The notes under the pieces were generated by a model. That model saw only the letters and a program-made list of their open reading frames with translations, was not told where the DNA came from and searched no databases. From Candidatus Falkowiibacteriota bacterium (GTDB lineage: Bacteria; Patescibacteriota; Patescibacteriia; Patescibacteriales; UBA12465), in assembly GCA_903857815.1 (NCBI GenBank), contig CAIOGK010000097.1, positions 1 to 5,434 on the forward strand: a stretch of DNA of 5,434 nucleotides, read 5' to 3'. Within the stretch, counting starts at the first letter, position 1. Every line of letters starts with the position of its first letter. The translations under genes were made by a program, and so were the position numbers. Shown here one piece after another: positions 1 through 5,346 of this stretch.

Positions 1-17
1 ACTAAATAATAAAAAAT

Positions 18-911
18 ATGAAAAAAACTATTATTTGGTCTTTGGTAATTATGATGGGTTTATCCTTATCTTTTTCAGGCCCCATTTTTGCTCAAGACGA
101 TAGCGCCGCGCAAGGTGATGATGCGCCAGTTCCGACTCTTTACGACTCTTCTAGTAATGGGGAGCGAAAACCAGAACCAAGAGAAAATAAAGAAATTAAA
201 CCAGAGCCTCGACAAATGATGGGTAGCTTGGAAAAGATCCTTACCCCTGACCAAATTCGATATTTTGAAAAAATCATCAAAGAAGGCAATGCTTTATATG
301 GCGTAAGAAAGGTAACTTCCACTAAAGAAACCTCTACAGTTAATATAACTCCTGTTAACGGTGAAACAAAAAAACTAGAATTAGAAAAAATTTCTACTCC
401 TCAATTAATTAAATTTTACGAACAAATTAAAAAAATTGGCACTTCACTTTGGGGCGTTAAAAAAGAAGATCCTAAAAAATCAGAACCAAAAAATGATGAT
501 CGTAAAGCAACCTCAACTCCAAATAATAATTTCGTTAAACCTGAACAAGCGGCTTGTGTAATTACGGCTATTGAAACTAAAGATGGCACCCTAAAAGAAG
601 GGAATACTTATCAAGCAACACAAATTAATAACGCAATTTCTGCTCGTACTACTTGTCAGAAAGCAGCCCTTAATTTAAATGCTTCTGAAACAGCATCAAC
701 AACTGTAAATGTTCCCGGCCAACAAAGAGAGGCTTTGAAGGCTTGTGTTAAAACATTCGAAACTACCGTGAAGGCAGTTAGAGAAGCGGCTAAAAAGAGC
801 CATGATACAATTTGGGAAACATACAAAACAAGTTTAAAGGCTTGTCAGCCAGCAACATCCTCTATGCAGTTTATGATTGAAGACGGTGGCGGAAATTTGT
901 TAGTTCAATAA
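18..911 (+). CDS. Secreted protein with duplicated 28-residue motif and four-cysteine helical C-terminal region
   Basis: A 297-residue protein of unknown function. Residues 1-25 form a clear Sec signal peptide: a KK n-region, a hydrophobic core to about residue 20, and a likely cut after FA at 25. No cysteine follows the core, so it is not a lipoprotein. Residues 35-70 are a disordered, proline- and charge-rich stretch with KPEPR twice (51-55, 61-65). Residues 71-98 and 122-149 are two copies of one motif (LEKI-x-TP...G..L.GV+K, 15 of 28 identical). After a polar linker, residues 176-278 look helical and contain cysteines 180, 213, 243 and 276, spaced 33, 30 and 33 apart. The protein is probably exported and soluble, or attached to the surface through a partner. 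The ATG at 18 is chosen because it starts the signal peptide directly; no Shine-Dalgarno is visible in the 17 available upstream bases, and any promoter lies outside the window. It ends in an intrinsic terminator. The C-terminal part recalls helical secreted proteins common in Patescibacteria, but that is from memory only. Confidence 0.85.
   Translation: MKKTIIWSLVIMMGLSLSFSGPIFAQDDSAAQGDDAPVPTLYDSSSNGERKPEPRENKEIKPEPRQMMGSLEKILTPDQIRYFEKIIKEGNALYGVRKVTSTKETSTVNITPVNGETKKLELEKISTPQLIKFYEQIKKIGTSLWGVKKEDPKKSEPKNDDRKATSTPNNNFVKPEQAACVITAIETKDGTLKEGNTYQATQINNAISARTTCQKAALNLNASETASTTVNVPGQQREALKACVKTFETTVKAVREAAKKSHDTIWETYKTSLKACQPATSSMQFMIEDGGGNLLVQ
228..464 (+). repeat. Two-unit protein-level tandem repeat within the secreted protein
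   Basis: Two 84-base units, 228-311 and 381-464, encode residues 71-98 and 122-149, separated by a 23-residue threonine- and serine-rich linker. Fifteen of 28 residues are identical, and most differences are conservative (R/K, Y/F, F/Y, Y/W). The conserved skeleton is LEKI, TP, I, E, I, K, G, L, GV and K. The DNA has diverged much more than the protein, so the duplication is old and its protein form seems to be under selection. Each unit is likely a small helical element ending in a G-aromatic-GV turn. Confidence 0.8.
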
Positions 912-928
912 ATTTAAAACGAAAAAAT

Positions 929-963
929 AAAAACAGGCCTTTAATTTAGGGGCCTGTTTTTTT
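929..963 (+). terminator. Intrinsic terminator of the secreted-protein gene (probably bidirectional)
   Basis: An 11-bp perfect stem (929-939 with 951-961, core ACAGGCC/GGCCTGT) closes an 11-base loop and runs into seven T at 957-963. It lies 17 bases after the TAA at 911. The bases left of the stem are A-rich, so the same hairpin could also stop leftward transcription that passes the next terminator. Confidence 0.9.
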
Positions 964-966
964 GAT

Positions 967-1002
967 AAAAAAATACCTCAACTTTTTTAGGGATGAGGTA
1001 TT
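967..1002 (-). terminator. Intrinsic terminator of the minus-strand membrane-protein gene
   Basis: A 9-bp perfect stem (972-980 with 994-1002, AATACCTCA/TGAGGTATT) is followed on the minus strand by a seven-T run (A run 967-973 on the plus strand). It lies 37 bases beyond the stop codon at 1040. Together with the plus-strand terminator a few bases away it forms a back-to-back pair that insulates two convergent genes. Confidence 0.85.
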
Positions 1003-1039
1003 CGTGTTTGAGAGAGAAAGGATTTGTTCCTTTTAGGTT

Positions 1040-2128
1040 TTATTTTTTTGGTTTTGGTTTATAGCCGCAAAACCTTCGGCCTTTTTTACAATACTTGCAT
1101 GCACGACAGCGTTTTTTGTTTTGTGTACAGCGTGCGGGACGCTTGAAAGAAATTTCCGAAACTATTATAAGAATAGTCGGTAATTCTTTTTCAGCTTCAG
1201 CTTTAGTCGAGGATTCTTCTTTTGAAATGTCAGTTTCAGTAACTGTTTGTATCACTTCGGGAACCACGATGTTTTGACTCGGGACGAATTCCCAACCTTT
1301 TGGAAGTTGAAATTCATCCCAAATCATTCCGTTAGTGCAAGCACTACGGCAATATTTGAAAGATTCTGTCCCAAAAAAATTCTTAACTTTAATCTTACAA
1401 ACTGATTCACCTGGACGAATCCAAACATTGCGATCTTTACCGTCGCCAAACTTCATCAGAACTTTGATTTTGTCTGGCCCGCTAGAACGCTGTAAGGTTC
1501 CTCTTTGGATAGCGAGAACCTTTGCTCCAGGTTCTGCAAACACATTTTGAATATCAGAAATGATTTCTGGTTCTTCGAGAGTGTCGAGGTTTCTTCCTAC
1601 CGGAGGGTAGGAGTCGGGATTGTGTTTTTTTTCCCACCATTTACGTCCGCCAATTGATAACGGAATCATCGGCAGAATAGCGAGCCACCACAATTTTTTA
1701 GATTGTGATTTTTCACTTAGCGGATTGGCATCGGCAACCTTTTGATTAGTCTCATCATTTGCCACTAGCTTAGCTTCAGCTTTTGTTTTTTCCTTTGGCT
1801 CAGGACTTAGTTCGCCATATACATAACGGTGAACCAATTTGTAGATACAATCGTGCTTCCCATTAACTGGTGGGAGTAACTCAAGCATTTCAGTGTCTTT
1901 TTCGTTCCAACGAGAGGGAACATAAATAATTTCTCCTACCGGAATTTTTTCCAGGTCCACAAATCTCCCCTTGTTCATATCCATAACCTTTTTATAGGTT
2001 TCGGCGAACTCTTGGTTGAGATTTTCATAATAACTCCGTTTGGCTTGTCCATCCATAGCAAGGACCAAAATAAAGAAACATGTCGCTAACATTGCGATTG
2101 AAAACCAAAAAAATTTTTGTTTTTTCAT
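1040..2128 (-). CDS. Two-pass membrane protein with LysM-like segment and C-terminal basic cysteine cluster
   Basis: A 362-residue protein that I do not recognise as a named family. Residues 5-25 are a signal anchor (MKKQK, then a hydrophobic core). Residues 38-72 resemble the second half of a LysM domain: a helix ending in MNKG, then IPVGEIIYVPS, close to the usual IxxGxxIxIP; the YTVxxGDTL half is absent. A charged linker (about 108-145) leads to a second membrane segment at 146-161 (LWWLAILPMIPL), followed by RKWWEKKH, which places the rest inside by the positive-inside rule. Residues 195-290 look beta-rich, with cysteines 244, 260 and 264. The tail from about 328 is very basic, with C-x6-C-x2-C-x2-C-x6-C at 334, 341, 344, 347 and 354, a possible metal site. 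The predicted topology puts the LysM-like part outside and the cysteine tail in the cytoplasm. The in-frame ATG at 2185 would add 19 polar residues before the anchor; I prefer 2128 because it gives a normal signal anchor. Neither start has a Shine-Dalgarno. The gene has its own promoter and terminator. Confidence 0.8.
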   Translation of the reverse strand: MKKQKFFWFSIAMLATCFFILVLAMDGQAKRSYYENLNQEFAETYKKVMDMNKGRFVDLEKIPVGEIIYVPSRWNEKDTEMLELLPPVNGKHDCIYKLVHRYVYGELSPEPKEKTKAEAKLVANDETNQKVADANPLSEKSQSKKLWWLAILPMIPLSIGGRKWWEKKHNPDSYPPVGRNLDTLEEPEIISDIQNVFAEPGAKVLAIQRGTLQRSSGPDKIKVLMKFGDGKDRNVWIRPGESVCKIKVKNFFGTESFKYCRSACTNGMIWDEFQLPKGWEFVPSQNIVVPEVIQTVTETDISKEESSTKAEAEKELPTILIIVSEISFKRPARCTQNKKRCRACKYCKKGRRFCGYKPKPKK

Positions 2129-2230
2129 TGCGGTTAATTTTTTTTTTGTAAAAGTACTTTGTTTGTTTTGATACGACCCCCGCATCTTAGGATAGAAGTG
2201 TGATTTTGATTTCTCATTTTCTATGCCATT

Positions 2231-2259
2231 ATTATAACATATTTATGCCAAAATGTCAA
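2231..2259 (-). promoter_or_regulatory. Consensus sigma-70-type promoter for the two-pass membrane protein gene
   Basis: On the minus strand there is a perfect -35 TTGACA (2254-2259), a 17-base spacer and a perfect -10 TATAAT (2231-2236), preceded by TGT, which makes it an extended -10. Transcription should begin near 2224. That leaves about 38 bases before the ATG at 2185 or about 95 before the preferred ATG at 2128. A promoter this close to consensus suggests strong constitutive expression, unless something in the long leader controls it. Confidence 0.88.
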
Positions 2260-2301
2260 TAAAGAAGGGAAAAGGCAGCAAAAAGTAGTATTTTGCAAAG
2301 T

Positions 2302-2328
2302 AAAAAGGCTTTCCGTGGAAAGCCTTTT
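2302..2328 (-). terminator. Intrinsic terminator of the 52-residue small-protein gene
   Basis: An 11-bp perfect stem (2303-2313 with 2318-2328, AAAAGGCTTTC/GAAAGCCTTTT) closes a four-base loop. On the minus strand it ends in five T (A run 2302-2306). It begins three bases after the stop codon at 2332. The plus-strand side has only four T followed by AAG, so the minus direction fits better. This placement is strong support that the short reading frame upstream is a real transcription unit. Confidence 0.85.
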
Positions 2329-2331
2329 AAG

Positions 2332-2490
2332 TTATGTTGGTAGCGTGATTGTAGCTAATAAATCTCTAATGATAGTCAAAATTTTGACCAAAATTTGAGT
2401 AGCTAAATCCGCTAATTCGGGAGGGAGAAGCCATTTTAACACAATAATTGTGAGCAGAAGGGCAAAAAAGCTGTTAAATAATCTAAACAT
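2332..2490 (-). CDS. Small hydrophobic membrane protein, 52 residues
   Basis: A short reading frame beginning MFRLFNSFFALLL and ending TITLPT-stop. Residues 5-22 form one membrane helix (FNSFFALLLTIIVLKWLL). After a PPE turn, residues 25-48 form a second, amphipathic or weakly hydrophobic helix with spaced charges (E25, D28, K36, R42, D43). I recognise no family; the shape suits a small inner-membrane protein or a helper of a membrane complex. Support for reality comes from context: a promoter about 105 bases upstream on the same strand, a structured leader, and an intrinsic terminator three bases after the TAA. The ATG at 2490 has no Shine-Dalgarno, like the other genes here. The alternative is that the transcript is a non-coding RNA and the frame is chance; the clean fit between stop codon and terminator and the protein-like composition argue against that. 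Its position divergent to the glycan ligase hints at, but does not show, a shared envelope role. Confidence 0.65.
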   Translation of the reverse strand: MFRLFNSFFALLLTIIVLKWLLPPELADLATQILVKILTIIRDLLATITLPT

Positions 2491-2504
2491 ACGTTTAGGT
2501 ATTA

Positions 2505-2534
2505 GGGGCAAAGATTTAGTATCTTATTTACCCC
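2505..2534 (-). promoter_or_regulatory. Leader hairpin just upstream of the small membrane protein start
   Basis: The minus-strand transcript can fold GGGG (2531-2534) against CCCC (2505-2508), with an inner AAGAT/ATCTT stem (2521-2525 with 2511-2515) and an ACTAA loop. An alternative pairing, GGGGUAAA with UUUGCCCC, includes a U-G wobble that exists only on the minus strand; on the plus strand it would be a C-A mismatch, so the minus RNA is the better folder. The hairpin ends 14 bases before the ATG and has no U tail, so it is not a terminator. It could mask or present the start codon. No known riboswitch class is recognised. Confidence 0.4.
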
Positions 2535-2592
2535 CAGCAAAATTTAGCTGCTGCTGTGGCTATCCTCGTATATATTTGAATGAACTAACTAA

Positions 2593-2621
2593 ACCATAAC
2601 ATATAACAAATAATAAGTCAA
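2593..2621 (-). promoter_or_regulatory. Promoter for the small membrane protein transcript
   Basis: On the minus strand: -35 TTGACT (2616-2621, five of six to consensus), a 17-base spacer, and -10 TATGGT (2593-2598, four of six) preceded by TGT as an extended -10. Expected start of transcription is near 2586, giving a leader of about 95 bases. Its -35 lies only five bases from the -35 of the divergent plus-strand promoter, so the two polymerase sites probably interfere with one another or share control. Confidence 0.65.
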
Positions 2622-2626
2622 GGGGC

Positions 2627-2654
2627 TTGGGGTTTGGCGAGAATCTGTTATAAT
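2627..2654 (+). promoter_or_regulatory. Promoter for the O-antigen ligase-like gene
   Basis: A perfect -10 TATAAT (2649-2654) is preceded by TGT at 2646-2648. The -35 is poor (TTGGGG at 2627-2632, 16-base spacer), so the extended -10 probably does most of the work. Transcription should begin near 2661, leaving about 52 AT-rich leader bases without a Shine-Dalgarno. A 7-bp hairpin (2668-2674 with 2679-2685) lies in that leader. Confidence 0.75.
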
Positions 2655-2712
2655 TATGGTAGCATTTTAACTTTCTTAAAAGTTATTACCTCTAAAATTT
2701 TAATTTTATATT

Positions 2713-4929
2713 ATGTCATCAAAAACTTATTTACGTATTCTCCAAGGAGGATTAATTTTTTCTTTATTTTTTGTACTCTTTGTTTTTAGCGATTTATTAT
2801 TTCCCTATATTAGCTCTAAACAATTTTCATTTAATATTTTAATGGAATTGTTATTAGCTGTTTGGCTAGTATTCATTTGGCGTTATCCTAGTTACCGGCC
2901 TAAATTAAATTTAATGTTGGTTGGGTTAGTTTCATATTTTGCCGTTATTTTGCTTTCTTGTTTTACTGGGGTTGATTTTAATTTAAGCTTCTGGGGCGAT
3001 GTTGAAAGAATGCTTGGCTTTTTTCATCTTTTCCATTTCTTAATATTCTTTTTTATTTTAATAACAGTTTTTAGAACCTGGAGAGAATGGCAAATATTAT
3101 TTATTTCCTCAATTACAGCAGCAGTTATAGTTAGTTTGGTTGGTTTATTCGGTAAGGATGAATATAGTACTATCGGAAATACAGCTTATGTAAGTGGTTA
3201 TTTAATTTTCAATCTTTTTTTTACAGCGATTATTTTTTTCCGTAACTCTTCAAAATGGAAATATCTTTATTTATTGCCGGTATTTGTAATGTTTATGCAG
3301 TTTAAAAATATGCATACTTCCGGGGCAATTATTGGGCTGGCCGTTAGCATATTTTTAGCAGCACTATTAATCGGGTTTTTGCATAGTAATAAAAAAGTAA
3401 AATATAGTTTATTATCCATTTCCGCTTTAATGATAATTGTTGTCGCAGTAATTTTTTCTCAACAACAGGCTGCTTGGTTTCAAAATAGTTTCTTAAAAAA
3501 TTTAACTTCACAAAAGACTACTTTTCAAACTAGATTATTATCTTGGCAAGGAGCGGTTCGAGATTTTAAATATCATCCATTATTGGGAACCGGATTTGGT
3601 AATTACGCTATTATTTTTGATCGTCAGTTTGATCCTAAATTTTTTAATTATGATAGAGTTGAAACTTATTTTGATAGAGCTCATAATAATTTAATTGATA
3701 TTGCCTCGACAACCGGATTAGCCGGTTTATTAACTTATTTAAGTATTTTTATTTTTGCCCTATATTATCTTGGGCGCGAACTTAAAAATAATGGTTATAA
3801 AATTAATTCAACCGAATTAGGAAAACGCAATTTTGAAATAGTTTTGGTAGTTGCTTTAATGGCTGCTTATTTTATACAAAATCTTGCTGTTTTTGATTCT
3901 TTTGTTACTTATATTGGATTAATGATAATGCTTGGTTTTGTTTATTGGTTGCCAAAAGAAAGAAATATTGCTGATGACGAAGTTACCGTTAATTCTAATT
4001 GGTTAAAAAATGCGGAAAGGGAATGGTTAGCTTTAATTATAATATTAATTATTGCACTGGTTGTTATATCTAAATTCACCTTAAAACCATATCGTATGTT
4101 GCAAGGGGTTATTGATGGTTACTCAAACATATTAATTGGCAAATCTGAAGAAGGTTTTAATATATTTAGAGAGAGTTTAACTGATACCCCGTTAGATAGA
4201 GATGGAAGAGGAACGTTAATTAACCTCGTTGCTAGTAATCCAGATTTTTTAACCTCCTTACCACCAGAAAAAATGCAATCTGAATATGAGTATGTTATTT
4301 CTTTAGTTGAGAAAAATTTAAAATATAATGAACAAGATAGTCTGTTCCAATTACAGGCAGCTCAAGCTTATGATTTAGGGGCTCGTATTTTTTATAAAGA
4401 TGAAAATAAAAAAAATTATTATTCAGAGCTTTCTTTAGCGGCCGCGGAAAAAGCAATTGCGGCTAGCCCTGGTAGAATCCCTGGTTATTTTGTTAAGGCT
4501 CAAGCTTATTTAATGCAAAATAGACCGACTGAAGCTATAGAAACCTTAAAATACGCCGCTAATCTAAATCAAAGTTATCCTCATTCATACTGTCGTTTAG
4601 CTCAAATTTATATGATGGTTGAGGCAGACGCTGAAGTTCAAGATCCTTTAAATAAGTGTGTAGATGGCGGAGCCGCTAATCAACTTGGTTCGGCTAATGC
4701 CTTAATTATGGCGGCGACTTATCTAGCTGATAAAGAAGACTATTCGCGAGCGATTATTGTAGTTGAGAGATTAGCCGTAGTTGAGGTTAGTAATGCGGAA
4801 GTTTGGCTCAATCTCGGTAAGCTTTATGCTATTACTGGAGAATATAATAAGGCTAAGGCAGCAACTGATAAAGCGCTTGAGTTAGATCCGGCCCTAAAGG
4901 GTCAAGTGAATCAAATTTTGTCGCAGTAG
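2713..4929 (+). CDS. O-antigen ligase / polymerase-like membrane protein (Wzy/WaaL superfamily) with C-terminal TPR repeats
   Basis: A 738-residue polytopic membrane protein. About a dozen hydrophobic segments span residues 12-455. The large outer loop (about 250-327) carries the family signature: R274 with W278, then HPLLGTGFGNY (288-298), and HNNLIDIASTTGLAGL (324-339) opening the next helix, matching the HN..L......G..GL pattern of the Wzy_C domain. In this superfamily the loop transfers lipid-linked glycan either onto lipid A core (WaaL), onto protein (PglL-like), or onto a growing polymer (Wzy); the sequence does not decide which. After the last helix (437-455) comes a soluble tail of about 280 residues. 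Its TPR-like helix pairs lie near 590-623, 662-695 and 696-729, the last being the clearest (NLGKLYAITGEYNKAKAATDKALELDP). Ligases with TPR tails are common in Patescibacteria and other bacteria. The ATG at 2713 fits the promoter near 2650 and gives a short charged N-terminus before helix 1. No terminator follows; the next promoter begins five bases after the stop. Confidence 0.9.
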   Translation: MSSKTYLRILQGGLIFSLFFVLFVFSDLLFPYISSKQFSFNILMELLLAVWLVFIWRYPSYRPKLNLMLVGLVSYFAVILLSCFTGVDFNLSFWGDVERMLGFFHLFHFLIFFFILITVFRTWREWQILFISSITAAVIVSLVGLFGKDEYSTIGNTAYVSGYLIFNLFFTAIIFFRNSSKWKYLYLLPVFVMFMQFKNMHTSGAIIGLAVSIFLAALLIGFLHSNKKVKYSLLSISALMIIVVAVIFSQQQAAWFQNSFLKNLTSQKTTFQTRLLSWQGAVRDFKYHPLLGTGFGNYAIIFDRQFDPKFFNYDRVETYFDRAHNNLIDIASTTGLAGLLTYLSIFIFALYYLGRELKNNGYKINSTELGKRNFEIVLVVALMAAYFIQNLAVFDSFVTYIGLMIMLGFVYWLPKERNIADDEVTVNSNWLKNAEREWLALIIILIIALVVISKFTLKPYRMLQGVIDGYSNILIGKSEEGFNIFRESLTDTPLDRDGRGTLINLVASNPDFLTSLPPEKMQSEYEYVISLVEKNLKYNEQDSLFQLQAAQAYDLGARIFYKDENKKNYYSELSLAAAEKAIAASPGRIPGYFVKAQAYLMQNRPTEAIETLKYAANLNQSYPHSYCRLAQIYMMVEADAEVQDPLNKCVDGGAANQLGSANALIMAATYLADKEDYSRAIIVVERLAVVEVSNAEVWLNLGKLYAITGEYNKAKAATDKALELDPALKGQVNQILSQ

Positions 4930-4933
4930 ATAC

Positions 4934-4963
4934 TTGACAGTAAGTAAATTTTCGTGCTATATT
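4934..4963 (+). promoter_or_regulatory. Promoter for the small protein gene at 4996
   Basis: Perfect -35 TTGACA (4934-4939), 18-base spacer, and -10 TATATT (4958-4963, five of six) preceded by TGC as an extended -10. Transcription should begin near 4970, 26 bases before the ATG at 4996. The GTG at 4954, which opens the longest reading frame, lies inside this promoter and so cannot be the main start. The site begins five bases past the ligase stop codon, so read-through from the ligase may add to expression. Confidence 0.8.
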
Positions 4964-4995
4964 ATTTGCATTGTTCATTTATAAAAATCAAAAAA

Positions 4996-5346
4996 ATGCA
5001 TTTAAAACAGGAAGATTTTGAGAAAGATTTAGAACGGCGAAAAGCTGATTTAAAATCAAATTTGGAGAAAATACAAATTGAGCCAAAAGAGGAACACATG
5101 ATGAGGGCGGATAAAAAACATTACCGCTGTAGGGGTTATTTTCGTGAAATTGGCTTAGACTATGATCTGGAAAAATATATCTTTTCCCCAAATGATTTAA
5201 TTATTGATAAGCATGGATTGCTTTCAATTTGTATTGGAGTTGCTCGTTCGCCAGATGTGTTAGAGGGCGATGTATTATGGTTATTTTCCGAGGGAGAATG
5301 GCATTATTGGAAGAGTGAGTTTTCCGGTAAAAAAACTGCTGGTTAA
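4996..5346 (+). CDS. Hypothetical protein with charged helical N-terminus, 116 residues (possibly frameshifted at the 3' end)
   Basis: I do not recognise this protein. Residues 1-34 are strongly charged and helical, probably a short coiled coil (DFEKDLERRKADLKSNLEKI). Residues 40-110 look like a compact beta-rich domain with aromatic residues near the end (WLF, EWHYW). There is no signal peptide or membrane helix, so it is probably cytoplasmic. The ATG at 4996 is chosen over the GTG at 4954 because the latter overlaps the -10 box. A second candidate start at 5098 has the only good Shine-Dalgarno in the window (AGAGG five bases before ATGATG) and would give 82 residues lacking the coiled coil. 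The frame ends in tandem stops TAATAA (5344-5349) shortly after a seven-A run (5329-5335). Dropping one A would carry the protein on into the frame that is open to the window edge, so the annotated C-terminus may not be the true one. Confidence 0.65.
   Translation: MHLKQEDFEKDLERRKADLKSNLEKIQIEPKEEHMMRADKKHYRCRGYFREIGLDYDLEKYIFSPNDLIIDKHGLLSICIGVARSPDVLEGDVLWLFSEGEWHYWKSEFSGKKTAG

Noticed and set aside
140..322. Minus-strand reading frame opposite the secreted-protein gene
   Set aside because: It is an antisense shadow of a well-supported gene, and the same holds for the minus frame at 4988-5191.
1016..1034. AAAGGA/TCCTTT hairpin between the minus-strand stop codon and its terminator
   Set aside because: A six-base stem in simple AG/T-rich sequence without a T run; chance is likely and a better terminator lies just beyond.
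1095..1550. Plus-strand reading frames at 1095-1277 and 1335-1550
   Set aside because: They are antisense to the minus-strand membrane-protein gene, have no promoter, and give proteins without recognisable features.
2303..2328. Hairpin read as a plus-strand terminator
   Set aside because: No plus-strand gene ends just upstream, and the plus-side T run is only four bases. It suits the minus-strand small gene.
2547..2556. GCTG repeat (GCTGCTGCTG) as a microsatellite or binding-site array
   Set aside because: Only three trinucleotide copies; it is more likely part of the leader's folding than a repeat element.
4954..4995. GTG at 4954 as the start of the small protein gene
   Set aside because: It lies inside the promoter, just before the -10 box at 4958-4963, so the predicted transcript starting near 4970 would not contain it. 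The ATG at 4996 fits.
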